Shown: positions 1 to 5,001 of the stretch, in pieces
Layout of the letters: each line of letters opens with the position of its first letter
Position numbering within the stretch: position 1 is the first letter of the stretch
NCBI GenBank assembly: GCA_013205365.1
Contig: JABMNC010000078.1
Location: 1-5,001 of the forward strand
DNA length: 5,001 nt
Direction of reading: 5' to 3'
From: Cryomorphaceae bacterium
Lineage (GTDB): Bacteria > Bacteroidota > Bacteroidia > Flavobacteriales > Schleiferiaceae
Made by a program: the position numbers and the translations under genes
The notes under the pieces: generated by a model
Databases searched by the model: none
What the model was told of the DNA's origin: nothing
Seen by the model: the letters and a program-made list of their open reading frames with translations, nothing else

Positions 1-1749
1 CCCTCCGTCGCGGGTAAGTTGCACGGTTCCGTCGTCGCTTCCGGTCCAAATAAGCCCTTTTTGAATGCGGGACGGTGCGATGGTAAGCAGGCAGGTGTGC
101 ATTTCAGCTCCCGTTACGTCAAAGGTGAGTCCGCCCGACTCGAGGTACTTCTGCTTCTCGGGGTTGTTGGTGGTTAGGTCGCCCGAAATCGTGGTCCACG
201 TGGCACCGCGGTCTGCAGAGTAGTGCACGTGCTGCGACCCGTAGTACAGGCCGTCGTCGTTAAAGGGGTCGCCGGCGATGGGGCTGTTCCAGTGAAAGCG
301 CAGGGGCGGCGATCCTTGGGGCTGCGTGGGCTTGATGTAGACCTTAAGTCCGCTTACCACGCTAACACGGCCAAGGGAACCCTCCTGGGCCATGGCATAG
401 ACGGTCGACTCGTCGGTCGGGTGGGGCAGTACGTCAAAGCCGTCGCCAAAGTAGAGCTCGGTCCAGTCGCTGTTGCCGATTGAACCCTTCGTATGGTATG
501 CCGGACCCTTCCACGAGCCGTTGTCCTGCATTCCGCCATAAACGTTGTAGGGCAGCTGGTTGTCAACACTAATGTGGTAGAACTGAGCCAGGGGAAGGTT
601 TTCGGCAAAACGCCAGCTCTCGCCGCCGTCGTAGCTAATGTTGAGTCCGCCGTCGTTGCCTTCGATGAGGTAGTCGGGCGTCTTGCTCGAAAGCCAAAGC
701 GCATGGTGGTCGGGGTGGATGTCGCTGTAGGGCGCCACCGTCTTCCAGCTGCGGCCGCCGTCGTCTGACTTGGTGACCAGGGTCCAAAGCGAGTAAACGG
801 TGTTTTCGCGGAACGGATCCACATAAATTTCGCTGTAGTAGAACGGACGGTTGCCAATGTCTTCGGCATCGCTGATGCGGGTCCACTTGACGCCCCCGTT
901 GTCGCTGCGGTAAAGGGCGTTTTTGTCTTTGTTTTCAACCAAAGCGTAGACCACGTTGGGGTGGCTTGGAGCTATGGCCAGGCCGATTCGGCCGAGCTGG
1001 CCTTCGGGCAGCCCGTCTTTGGAGGTGCGTTGGGTCCAGGTTTCGCCCGCATCATGGCTCACAAAGAGGCCGGAGCCTTCGCCGCCGCTCTTAAAGAACC
1101 AGGGCCAGCGACGGTATTCCCACATGGCGGCAAAAAGCTTGTTGGGGTTCACGGGGTCCATGACCAGGTCGGCTGCGCCACTGCGGTTGTTGCGGTAGAG
1201 CACCTTGCGCCAGGTCTTGCCGCCGTCGGTGGTTTTATAGACGCCCCGGTCTTCGGTGTCGCCATAGGCCAAGCCGATTGCACCGACTAAAATGGTATTG
1301 GGGTCGCGCGGATGCACGACGATGCGGTGAATGCCTTTGGTGCCGGCAAGTCCCATGGCCTGCCAGGTTTTCCCGGCATCCAGGCTTCTAAAGATTCCGC
1401 CGCCCACCGACTGCGAGTTGCGCGGATTTCCTTCGCCCGTGCCCACCCATACCACGTCGGGATTGCTCGGGTCGACGCGCAGGGCGCCTATGGACGGGTT
1501 GGGTTGCTCGTCCCAAATAGAGGTCCAAGACTGTCCCGCGTTTTGACTTTTCCAGAGTCCTCCCGAGGCGGACCCCGCATAAATTACGCGTTCGTCGCGC
1601 GGATCCACGTCGATTGCGGTAACGCGTCCGCTCATTCCCGCAGGGCCAATGCTGCGGAACTTGAGGTTTTTAAGTAAGTCTTCCGGCAGGGTTTGGGCCG
1701 TGATGATCGAGGCGACAAGGAGTCCGAGGGTAAAAAGTCGAAATTTCAT
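1..1749 (-). CDS. Secreted BNR/Asp-box (sortilin/VPS10-like) beta-propeller protein, N-terminal 583 residues
   Basis: The frame is open from an ATG at 1749 to the left edge, so the C-terminus is missing. Residues 1-18 form a signal peptide with a likely cut before Q19 (ITA|Q), implying export. Eight complete Asp-boxes (S/T-x-D/N-x-G-x-S/T/K-W) begin near residues 68, 122, 173, 231, 282, 328, 372 and 511, and a ninth is cut off at 579-583. Other family hallmarks are SIGPAGMSGR near 35-44, WVGTGEGNPRNS at 101-112, the His-rich HPDHHALW at 345-352 and GGMQDNG at 405-411. Bacteroidota proteins of this type are usually annotated as glycosyl hydrolase or WD40/YVTN/BNR-repeat protein and are, from memory, about 900-1100 residues long. 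The fold is a seven- to ten-bladed propeller. Asp-boxes are structural, so enzymatic activity is not shown, and the ligand or substrate is unknown. Confident about family, not function. Confidence 0.92.
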   Translation of the reverse strand, partial: MKFRLFTLGLLVASIITAQTLPEDLLKNLKFRSIGPAGMSGRVTAIDVDPRDERVIYAGSASGGLWKSQNAGQSWTSIWDEQPNPSIGALRVDPSNPDVVWVGTGEGNPRNSQSVGGGIFRSLDAGKTWQAMGLAGTKGIHRIVVHPRDPNTILVGAIGLAYGDTEDRGVYKTTDGGKTWRKVLYRNNRSGAADLVMDPVNPNKLFAAMWEYRRWPWFFKSGGEGSGLFVSHDAGETWTQRTSKDGLPEGQLGRIGLAIAPSHPNVVYALVENKDKNALYRSDNGGVKWTRISDAEDIGNRPFYYSEIYVDPFRENTVYSLWTLVTKSDDGGRSWKTVAPYSDIHPDHHALWLSSKTPDYLIEGNDGGLNISYDGGESWRFAENLPLAQFYHISVDNQLPYNVYGGMQDNGSWKGPAYHTKGSIGNSDWTELYFGDGFDVLPHPTDESTVYAMAQEGSLGRVSVVSGLKVYIKPTQPQGSPPLRFHWNSPIAGDPFNDDGLYYGSQHVHYSADRGATWTTISGDLTTNNPEKQKYLESGGLTFDVTGAEMHTCLLTIAPSRIQKGLIWTGSDDGTVQLTRDGG

Positions 1750-1798
1750 AAGTCCAAATTAAGTGCTAAACTCGCCTAACCTGTTTAACTTGCTTGCT
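1750..1798. promoter_or_regulatory. Short divergent intergenic region, candidate back-to-back promoters
   Basis: This 49-bp gap lies between the divergent starts of the propeller protein and the DUF6150 operon, so it should hold both promoters or their 5' ends. On the minus strand TTAATTTG (1762-1755) matches five of the six fixed bases of the Bacteroidota -7 consensus TAnnTTTG. It ends five bases before the ATG, which would give an almost leaderless transcript. No -33 TTG element is visible at the expected distance upstream. For the plus-strand operon no convincing -7 element is seen, so its promoter may lie inside the start of the divergent gene. Inference from short motifs only. Confidence 0.3.
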
Positions 1799-2134
1799 AT
1801 GAAATATTTTTTATTGGTTTTACTGCTTGGCCTGCCGTCGCTGTGGGCATCGGCACAAAAAGTTTTTGCCGTGGACTATGCCTCGCAAGCCAACATCAAG
1901 GTCTTTGCAGTAGACTACGAATCCCAGGCCGACCTCAAGGTATTTAAGGTTCCCTATGAGTCGCAGGCCAAGGGCAATGCGGGTCGGTGGTTCTGGGTAT
2001 CGTATGCCTCGCAGGCAGACCAGAAGATTTTTTTTGTGGACTACGCCTCGCAGGCCGACCTCAAGATCTTTTTTGTGAAGTACGAGTCGCAGGCCGGCTG
2101 GAGATCGGCGGCCAAAAAACACCTCCTCTACTAA
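1799..2134 (+). CDS. Exported DUF6150-type 13-residue repeat protein
   Basis: This 111-residue protein begins with a signal peptide (residues 1-19, ASA|Q cut). The mature part is almost wholly six copies of a 13-residue unit, consensus K-V/I-F-x-V-x-Y-A/E-S-Q-A-D-x, starting at residues 21, 34, 47, 63, 76 and 89. A three-residue insertion (around KGNAGR, 58-63) separates the first three from the last three. It ends with a GW plus basic tail (KKHLLY). I recognise the layout as DUF6150, where homologues I recall have S-D-A-D in place of S-Q-A-D; the central KGN insertion and the AGW...KKHLxY ending also match. The alternating hydrophobic/polar strand plus turn suggests beta hairpins or a small beta-solenoid in the periplasm or outside the cell (inference). 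Function is unknown. I chose the ATG at 1799 over the in-frame GTG at 1763 because it begins directly at the signal peptide. Its stop overlaps the next gene's ATG by one base. Confidence 0.85.
   Translation: MKYFLLVLLLGLPSLWASAQKVFAVDYASQANIKVFAVDYESQADLKVFKVPYESQAKGNAGRWFWVSYASQADQKIFFVDYASQADLKIFFVKYESQAGWRSAAKKHLLY
1859..2101 (+). repeat. Six in-frame 39-bp coding repeats (3 + 3 with 9-bp insertion)
   Basis: The repeat units start at 1859, 1898, 1937, 1985, 2024 and 2063. Spacing is 39, 39, 48, 39 and 39 bp; the extra 9 bp follows the third unit. The units encode near-identical peptides but differ at many synonymous sites (for example GCC TCG CAA against GAG TCG CAG). This points to an old repeat kept by selection on the protein rather than a recent slippage array. 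Units 5 and 6 are the most alike, sharing runs such as TCGCAGGCCG and the TTTTTTGTG core. Confidence 0.9.
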
Positions 2135-2628
2135 TGGACCGCCAGTTCCCCATTGGGCGTTTTGAATTTGATCAAGACTTAGGCATGGAGCCTTTTATGG
2201 AGCGCTTGTCGACGCTTCCCCAGCGACTGAATTCCGCATGGAATGACTGCGCCACAGCGCTGCGCAACCAACCCTACCGACCCGGAGGCTGGACTCGAGC
2301 TACCGTCGTGCACCACATCGCCGACAGCCACCTCAATATGTATGTGCGCATTAAATTGGCTCTTACCGAAGACGATCCTGAGGTAAAGCCCTTTGACGAG
2401 AACGCCTGGGCGGAGCTCGCAGACGGCCCTGTAGAATTGTCGCTGCCGCTTATCGAGTCGGTTCACGCCCGTTTGCTGGTCCTGCTTCGAGCCCTAAATT
2501 TGCAGGAATGGGATCGTTGCTACTACCACCCCGAACTGCTCCGCTTGGTTTCATTGCGCGAGGTGGTTCAGAAGTATGCCTGGCACGGCGACCATCACCT
2601 TGCACACCTTAAACTGCCTTCTTTTTGA
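2134..2628 (+). CDS. YfiT/BstA-like DinB-superfamily putative metal-dependent bacillithiol S-transferase
   Basis: This 164-residue protein matches the YfiT family along its length: an N-terminal PIGRFE motif (6-11), YRPGGWT (48-54), VVHHIADSHLNMYVRIKLALTED (58-80, family signature), KPFDENAWAEL (85-95) and the C-terminal WHGDHHLAH (150-158). The family is a four-helix DinB-like bundle that binds a divalent metal through three histidines, here one of H60/H61 plus H151 and H155, all present. Family members conjugate bacillithiol to electrophiles or are annotated as putative metal hydrolases; many Bacteroidota make bacillithiol, but whether this organism does cannot be seen here. No signal peptide, so cytoplasmic. 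I chose the ATG at 2134, which shares its A with the upstream TAA stop (TAATG); the frame is open further upstream but only as an out-of-frame reading of the repeat gene. It overlaps the next gene by four bases, suggesting translational coupling on both sides. Confidence 0.88.
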   Translation: MDRQFPIGRFEFDQDLGMEPFMERLSTLPQRLNSAWNDCATALRNQPYRPGGWTRATVVHHIADSHLNMYVRIKLALTEDDPEVKPFDENAWAELADGPVELSLPLIESVHARLLVLLRALNLQEWDRCYYHPELLRLVSLREVVQKYAWHGDHHLAHLKLPSF

Positions 2629-3743
2629 ACCCGGTCCAACCATTTAGCCCTTCGGGCGCCTTATTGCGGAATCTTTTTTTGCTCCAATTTTGCCTTGTAT
2701 CGTCTGGCCTCGCTGCCCAAGAGGAGGCCATGCCTGCGGCAGATAGCATTCAAGGCGGACTTTACCCGCTGCCCAGCCGGCCAGACTACCGTCGGCTCGA
2801 CGCCTGGGCGGCACACCCCGAGCTTGTGGACGGGAGCGACCGAGCAGTGGCTGCAGCCGACCGGCGGTCCGGAGCCTTCGAGGGCCCTGGAATCCCCACT
2901 TTTTTTGTGCATCCGACCCTTTATGAGGTAGGCCCCAAGTGGAACGCCGACATCTACAATGCCAGCTACCGCGAGCAGGTTGACGCCGGGTCGCTGGGCA
3001 ACCAGGCCTCGGTTTTTAACGGAATCGGACACGTTTGGGCCCCGCACTACCGGCAAATGAAGCTGGACGGATACTACACCAACGATTCTGCGCTTAAAGC
3101 CCAGGCCTACGTTGCCTTTGATTCCGCCTACCAGGACCTGCGCAGGGCTTTTTTGCGCTTTATAGAGGTTCAGCCCGCGGGTCAAACGTTTGTACTCGCT
3201 TCGCACAGCCAAGGAACAGACCATGCCAAGCGGCTGCTCAAAGAAGTCATTTTGCCCAATGTCGACCTGCGCGAACGCATGCTTTTGGCCTACCTAATTG
3301 GCAACGTAATAGAGCTCAAAGAGTTTGACGGACTCCCGCTCTGCACCGACCCCGACCAGACCCACTGTTTTTTGGCTTGGCGCAGCTACGGCCAGAATTT
3401 TTACCCCAAAAAATTTGGAGACCGCTATGCGGTGGTGAGTCCCCTCACCTGGCGCAGCGACGGCATTCCCTCGCGCCGCCGCGACCACCTGGGTACTCTT
3501 TTGCCCAGCGGGCGCTTGGCTTTTGCCGGGTCATTCATTGTGCGGACCGATAAAGGAACCCTGCGCGTGGAACGCCTTAAGCCTTTGCTTCGCGTTTTCT
3601 ACAACTGGAAGGACTATCATATTGCGGACTATAACTTGTTCTGGTTCAACGTCCGCGCAAACCTGCACCACCGATTGAGCAGCGGGAGGCCAGCCGCCAA
3701 TCGCCCCCTGCCCAAGGACTATGTACCGACGGCTAAGGAATAG
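2625..3743 (+). CDS. Exported DUF3089 family alpha/beta-hydrolase-like protein, TTG start
   Basis: The protein has 372 residues counted from TTG 2625. A hydrophobic export signal covers about residues 13-31 (AA|Q cut). The DUF3089 domain follows: FFVHPTLY (93-100), WNADI (106-110), FNGIGHVWAPHYRQM (131-145), the nucleophile elbow ASHSQG with Ser195 in the centre, LAYLIGN (221-227), cysteines C240 and C248 that could form a disulfide, and the C-terminal DYHIADYNLFWFNVRANL (330-347), which could supply the catalytic His332. The family is hydrolase-like, but its substrate is unknown. No ATG in any frame lies between 2579 and 2729. The first in-frame ATG (2730, residue 36) would remove the signal peptide, so a TTG start is likely: 2625, whose TTGA overlaps the upstream stop by four bases, or 2664 (residue 14), which gives a shorter, more typical signal peptide. 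The gene ends one base from an opposing gene. Confidence 0.87.
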   Translation: MNPVQPFSPSGALLRNLFLLQFCLVSSGLAAQEEAMPAADSIQGGLYPLPSRPDYRRLDAWAAHPELVDGSDRAVAAADRRSGAFEGPGIPTFFVHPTLYEVGPKWNADIYNASYREQVDAGSLGNQASVFNGIGHVWAPHYRQMKLDGYYTNDSALKAQAYVAFDSAYQDLRRAFLRFIEVQPAGQTFVLASHSQGTDHAKRLLKEVILPNVDLRERMLLAYLIGNVIELKEFDGLPLCTDPDQTHCFLAWRSYGQNFYPKKFGDRYAVVSPLTWRSDGIPSRRRDHLGTLLPSGRLAFAGSFIVRTDKGTLRVERLKPLLRVFYNWKDYHIADYNLFWFNVRANLHHRLSSGRPAANRPLPKDYVPTAKE

Positions 3744-3744
3744 T

Positions 3745-4152
3745 TTAGTTGGAGAGGTAGAGCAGGTTCTCTTGGAATGCCCGCTCCACGTCGCCGCGCT
3801 TGGCTTCGACGATTTCAAAGAAGGTGAAGGCGAATAGCCAAGAGGTCCACATGTCGGGGTTCTCGTCAAAGGAGCCTTCGGCGGCGTTGCGCTCCCAGAA
3901 TCGGTGCAAATTTTGAAGGGCCACAAAGCCCTCTTCCCATTGGGCCATGTTCCAACCCGGCATGCTGCGCAGGTCGCGAACCAGGGCTAGGTTTTTGAGC
4001 ATGCCGCGGTCTGGGCTTAGAGTCTGTGCTGCCCAAAGGTCGTTGACTAAAAGATCCAAGTAGGGCAGGGCCCGCTGCAGCAGGGCCTCTTCGCTAAAAA
4101 ACGAGGGGTCGCGCCAGCAGATGGATTCGGTGTCGAGGAGTTTGTCAAGCAT
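3745..4152 (-). CDS. Unrecognised 135-residue, Trp-rich cytoplasmic protein
   Basis: I do not recognise this protein. It has a clean ATG start and TAA stop, no signal peptide or membrane segment, and looks mainly helical and acidic. It contains seven tryptophans in 135 residues (13, 40, 67, 72, 86, 102, 105), clustered in amphipathic stretches such as PGWNMAQWEEGF (65-76) and MWTSWLFAFTFFEIVEA (101-117). Coding status is supported because it fills the gap between the convergent DUF3089 gene and the divergent tRNA, has few rare residues, and codon-position base use resembles its neighbours. Its stop lies one base from the DUF3089 stop. A TTCTTTTG sequence just before the ATG might be its promoter. 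It could be a Bacteroidota-specific conserved hypothetical protein; no function is proposed. Confidence 0.75.
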   Translation of the reverse strand: MLDKLLDTESICWRDPSFFSEEALLQRALPYLDLLVNDLWAAQTLSPDRGMLKNLALVRDLRSMPGWNMAQWEEGFVALQNLHRFWERNAAEGSFDENPDMWTSWLFAFTFFEIVEAKRGDVERAFQENLLYLSN

Positions 4153-4156
4153 CTCT

Positions 4157-4164
4157 CAAAAGAA
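4157..4164 (-). promoter_or_regulatory. Candidate -7 element for the unrecognised gene
   Basis: On the minus strand TTCTTTTG matches five of six fixed bases of TAnnTTTG and ends four bases before the ATG at 4152. No -33 TTG is visible at the usual distance. If real, the mRNA would be leaderless or nearly so. Weak, short-motif evidence. Confidence 0.22.
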
Positions 4165-4195
4165 CAAGCGTCTGAGGTTTTTAGTTCACGCGATG

Positions 4196-4203
4196 TACTT
4201 TTG
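4196..4203 (+). promoter_or_regulatory. Candidate Bacteroidota -7 promoter element for tRNA-Val
   Basis: TACTTTTG matches all six fixed bases of the Bacteroidota primary-sigma -7 consensus TAnnTTTG and ends ten bases before the tRNA 5' end, which suits a start point just upstream of the mature tRNA. A -33 TTTG element is not apparent at 19-21 bases upstream. The position and full match make it the best promoter candidate in the window. Confidence 0.5.
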
Positions 4204-4213
4204 CACTCCGCAA

Positions 4214-4288
4214 GGGCAATTAGCTCAGTTGGTTTAGAGCATCGCCTTGACATGGCGGGGGTCACAGGTTCGAATCCTGTATTGCCCA
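4214..4288 (+). tRNA. tRNA-Val (anticodon GAC)
   Basis: A complete cloverleaf can be drawn. The acceptor stem GGGCAAT (4214-4220) pairs perfectly with ATTGCCC (4281-4287). The D stem is GCTC/GAGC (4223-4226, 4237-4240). The anticodon stem TCGCC/GGCGG (4242-4246, 4254-4258) has one T-G wobble and encloses the loop TTGACAT with anticodon GAC at 4249-4251, which reads valine GUC/GUU. A five-base variable loop is followed by the T arm ACAGG/CCTGT with loop TTCGAAT. The discriminator is A4288. The CCA tail is not encoded (CAGA follows), so it must be added by the CCA-adding enzyme. Single isolated tRNA with its own terminator. Confidence 0.96.
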
Positions 4289-4293
4289 CAGAG

Positions 4294-4324
4294 AAACCCG
4301 GCGCCTCTCGGCGCCGGGTTTTTT
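4294..4324 (+). terminator. Rho-independent terminator of the tRNA gene
   Basis: A perfect 12-bp GC-rich stem (4294-4305 with 4310-4321) closes on the four-base loop TCTC. It is followed by T residues, making an uninterrupted six-T run from 4319 to 4324 that overlaps the stem base. It begins six bases after the discriminator base, so it ends the tRNA transcript and separates it from the downstream plsC-like gene. Little A-run on the 5' side, so it is mainly a one-way terminator. Confidence 0.9.
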
Positions 4325-4471
4325 ATGCCGAATTCCCAGCCGTTCCGCCATGCTTTAAACGGCCACACCAAGTCGCCCCTACGCATGGCAGCCTAGCTTC
4401 CTCGGCTGCGTACCTTGGCGGCTTCAATTTTTTATCAAAAAAGCTCTTCAACTAAGCCAAAAACACAGTCC
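4325..4471 (+). other. Non-coding leader of the plsC-like gene with competing inverted repeats
   Basis: This 147-bp stretch between the tRNA terminator and the acyltransferase ATG holds no convincing gene. Three complementary pairs are visible: GCCATGC (4347-4353) with GCATGGC (4383-4389), GCAGCC (4388-4393) with GGCTGC (4404-4409), and CCGCCA (4345-4350) with TGGCGG (4416-4421). The first and second share bases 4388-4389, and the first and third share bases 4347-4350, so the folds compete. TACCTTGG (4411-4418) is a five-of-six match to TAnnTTTG and could be a -7 element giving a leader of about 50 bases. If so, most of the inverted repeats lie upstream of transcription and would act on DNA, not RNA. 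Not a known riboswitch as far as I can tell. Confidence 0.35.
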
Positions 4472-5001
4472 ATGAGAATTATCTATCGTTTGCCGCTAAT
4501 GCTCCTTATTCTGCTGAATCTGGTCTTTGGCCTTTTGATTCTCAAGGCCATCAGGCTCCCTTTGACCTGGCGCCATCGCTTTCTAAACGCCGGCAAGGCG
4601 GTATTTCTGGGCATGATGGGAATCAAAATTCGGCTCCGAGAAGGCATCGCTCCGCGCGAAGCCGCCATCCTTATGGCCAACCACCGCAGCTACATCGACG
4701 TGCTCTTCTTTAGGTCGTCGACTCCTCAAATCTACCTGAGCAAAATCGAAGTAAAAAGCTGGCCAATAATTGGTTGGGGAGCCCAAGCGCTGGACGTAGT
4801 CTTCGTTGACCGCAGCAGCAAAGAGTCCCGCAGCGCTTCGCGCGCCGCCCTGTCTGACCGGGTTCAGCGCGGCCTCAGCCCGGTGGTCTTTCCGGAGGGC
4901 ACCACCACCGAGCGCGGGCTTTTAGAATTTAGTCCCGGAATGTTCTATACGGCCGCAGAATTGAACGTGCCCATTGTGCCCTTTGTGATGGAATACTCCG
5001 A
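4472..5001 (+). CDS. plsC: PlsC-family 1-acyl-sn-glycerol-3-phosphate acyltransferase, N-terminal 176 residues
   Basis: This enzyme family transfers an acyl chain to the sn-2 position of lysophosphatidic acid to make phosphatidic acid, the precursor of membrane phospholipids, at the inner face of the cytoplasmic membrane. One membrane segment is seen at about residues 7-28. Catalytic motif I is NHRSYIDV with the HX4D pair H71 and D76. Motif II lies in the KSWPIIGWGAQ-VFVDR region (95-114). Motif III is FPEGTTTERG (140-149), which binds the glycerol phosphate. Motif IV is NVPIVPFV (165-172). All four are intact. The frame runs off the right edge, and the usual 230-260 residues implies about 60-80 more. 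The ATG at 4472 is chosen because it starts directly before the membrane helix. Other LPLAT members, such as ornithine-lipid or hemolysin-like acyltransferases, cannot be ruled out without the C-terminus. Confidence 0.9.
   Translation, partial: MRIIYRLPLMLLILLNLVFGLLILKAIRLPLTWRHRFLNAGKAVFLGMMGIKIRLREGIAPREAAILMANHRSYIDVLFFRSSTPQIYLSKIEVKSWPIIGWGAQALDVVFVDRSSKESRSASRAALSDRVQRGLSPVVFPEGTTTERGLLEFSPGMFYTAAELNVPIVPFVMEYS

Noticed and set aside
354..938. 194-residue minus-strand open frame rich in Thr, Arg and Pro, inside the propeller gene
   Set aside because: It lies out of frame in the same strand as the real gene, whose translation shows repeated Asp-boxes, and its low-complexity composition is typical of a shadow frame in GC-rich coding DNA.
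1859..2101. CRISPR array or recent tandem-repeat expansion
   Set aside because: Units are directly adjacent without unique spacers, are in frame within a gene, and differ mainly at synonymous sites.
1820..2122. 100-residue antisense open frame across the 39-bp repeats
   Set aside because: The frame stays open because the codon pattern of the repeats is periodic. The plus frame has the signal peptide and the recognised family pattern.
1987..2133. N-terminal extension of the YfiT-like protein upstream of 2134
   Set aside because: These residues are the repeat gene read in another frame, and the family match starts at the PIGRFE motif just after the ATG at 2134.
2661..3224. 187-residue minus-strand open frame opposite the DUF3089 gene
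   Set aside because: No recognisable domain, and the opposite strand carries the complete DUF3089 motif set with Ser195 and the HYRQ region.
3531..3926. 131-residue minus-strand open frame straddling the DUF3089 end and the Trp-rich gene
   Set aside because: It overlaps two better-supported genes in different frames and is Ser/Pro/Thr-rich, as shadows tend to be.
4214..4324. tRNA 3' end as an integration (att) site for a mobile element
   Set aside because: No integrase, no second copy of the tRNA 3' end in the window, and the tRNA is followed at once by its own terminator.
4201..4455. 84-residue plus-strand open frame through the tRNA and terminator
   Set aside because: It reads through the tRNA and the terminator hairpin, giving a peptide typical of mis-called tRNA shadows.

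Overview
The window looks like Bacteroidota chromosomal DNA, probably from a moderately GC-rich member of the Flavobacteriia or a neighbouring class. The evidence is an N-terminally complete secreted Asp-box propeller protein of a type common in that phylum, a DUF6150 repeat protein that I associate with that phylum, a TAnnTTTG-type -7 element before the tRNA, no clear Shine-Dalgarno sites, and two signal peptides ending in A-Q. Placement below phylum is inference. The region is ordinary chromosome: no transposase, integrase, CRISPR array, phage gene or toxin-antitoxin pair is visible.

Left part (1-1749, minus strand): the first 583 residues of a large secreted BNR/Asp-box (sortilin/VPS10-like) beta-propeller protein. 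Its C-terminus lies beyond the left edge. A 49-bp divergent gap separates it from a plus-strand run of three genes.

Middle (1799-3743, plus strand): three genes joined by overlapping stop/start codons. They are a 111-residue exported protein built of six 13-residue repeats (DUF6150), a YfiT/DinB-type putative metal-dependent bacillithiol S-transferase, and an exported DUF3089 alpha/beta-hydrolase-like protein that appears to start at TTG. The junctions (TAATG, TTGA) suggest co-transcription and translational coupling. A shared function is not evident. The last gene meets an unrecognised minus-strand gene (3745-4152) tail to tail with one base between the stops and no room for a terminator.

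Right part (4153-5001): a tRNA-Val(GAC) with a good -7 promoter element, a perfect 12-bp rho-independent terminator six bases after it, a 147-bp non-coding leader with several competing inverted repeats, and the first 176 codons of a PlsC-type 1-acylglycerol-3-phosphate acyltransferase running off the right edge.

The items most worth a second look are the symmetric 3+3 repeat protein and its operon partners, the non-ATG start of the DUF3089 gene, and the unrecognised Trp-rich protein. I found no convincing new multi-gene system.
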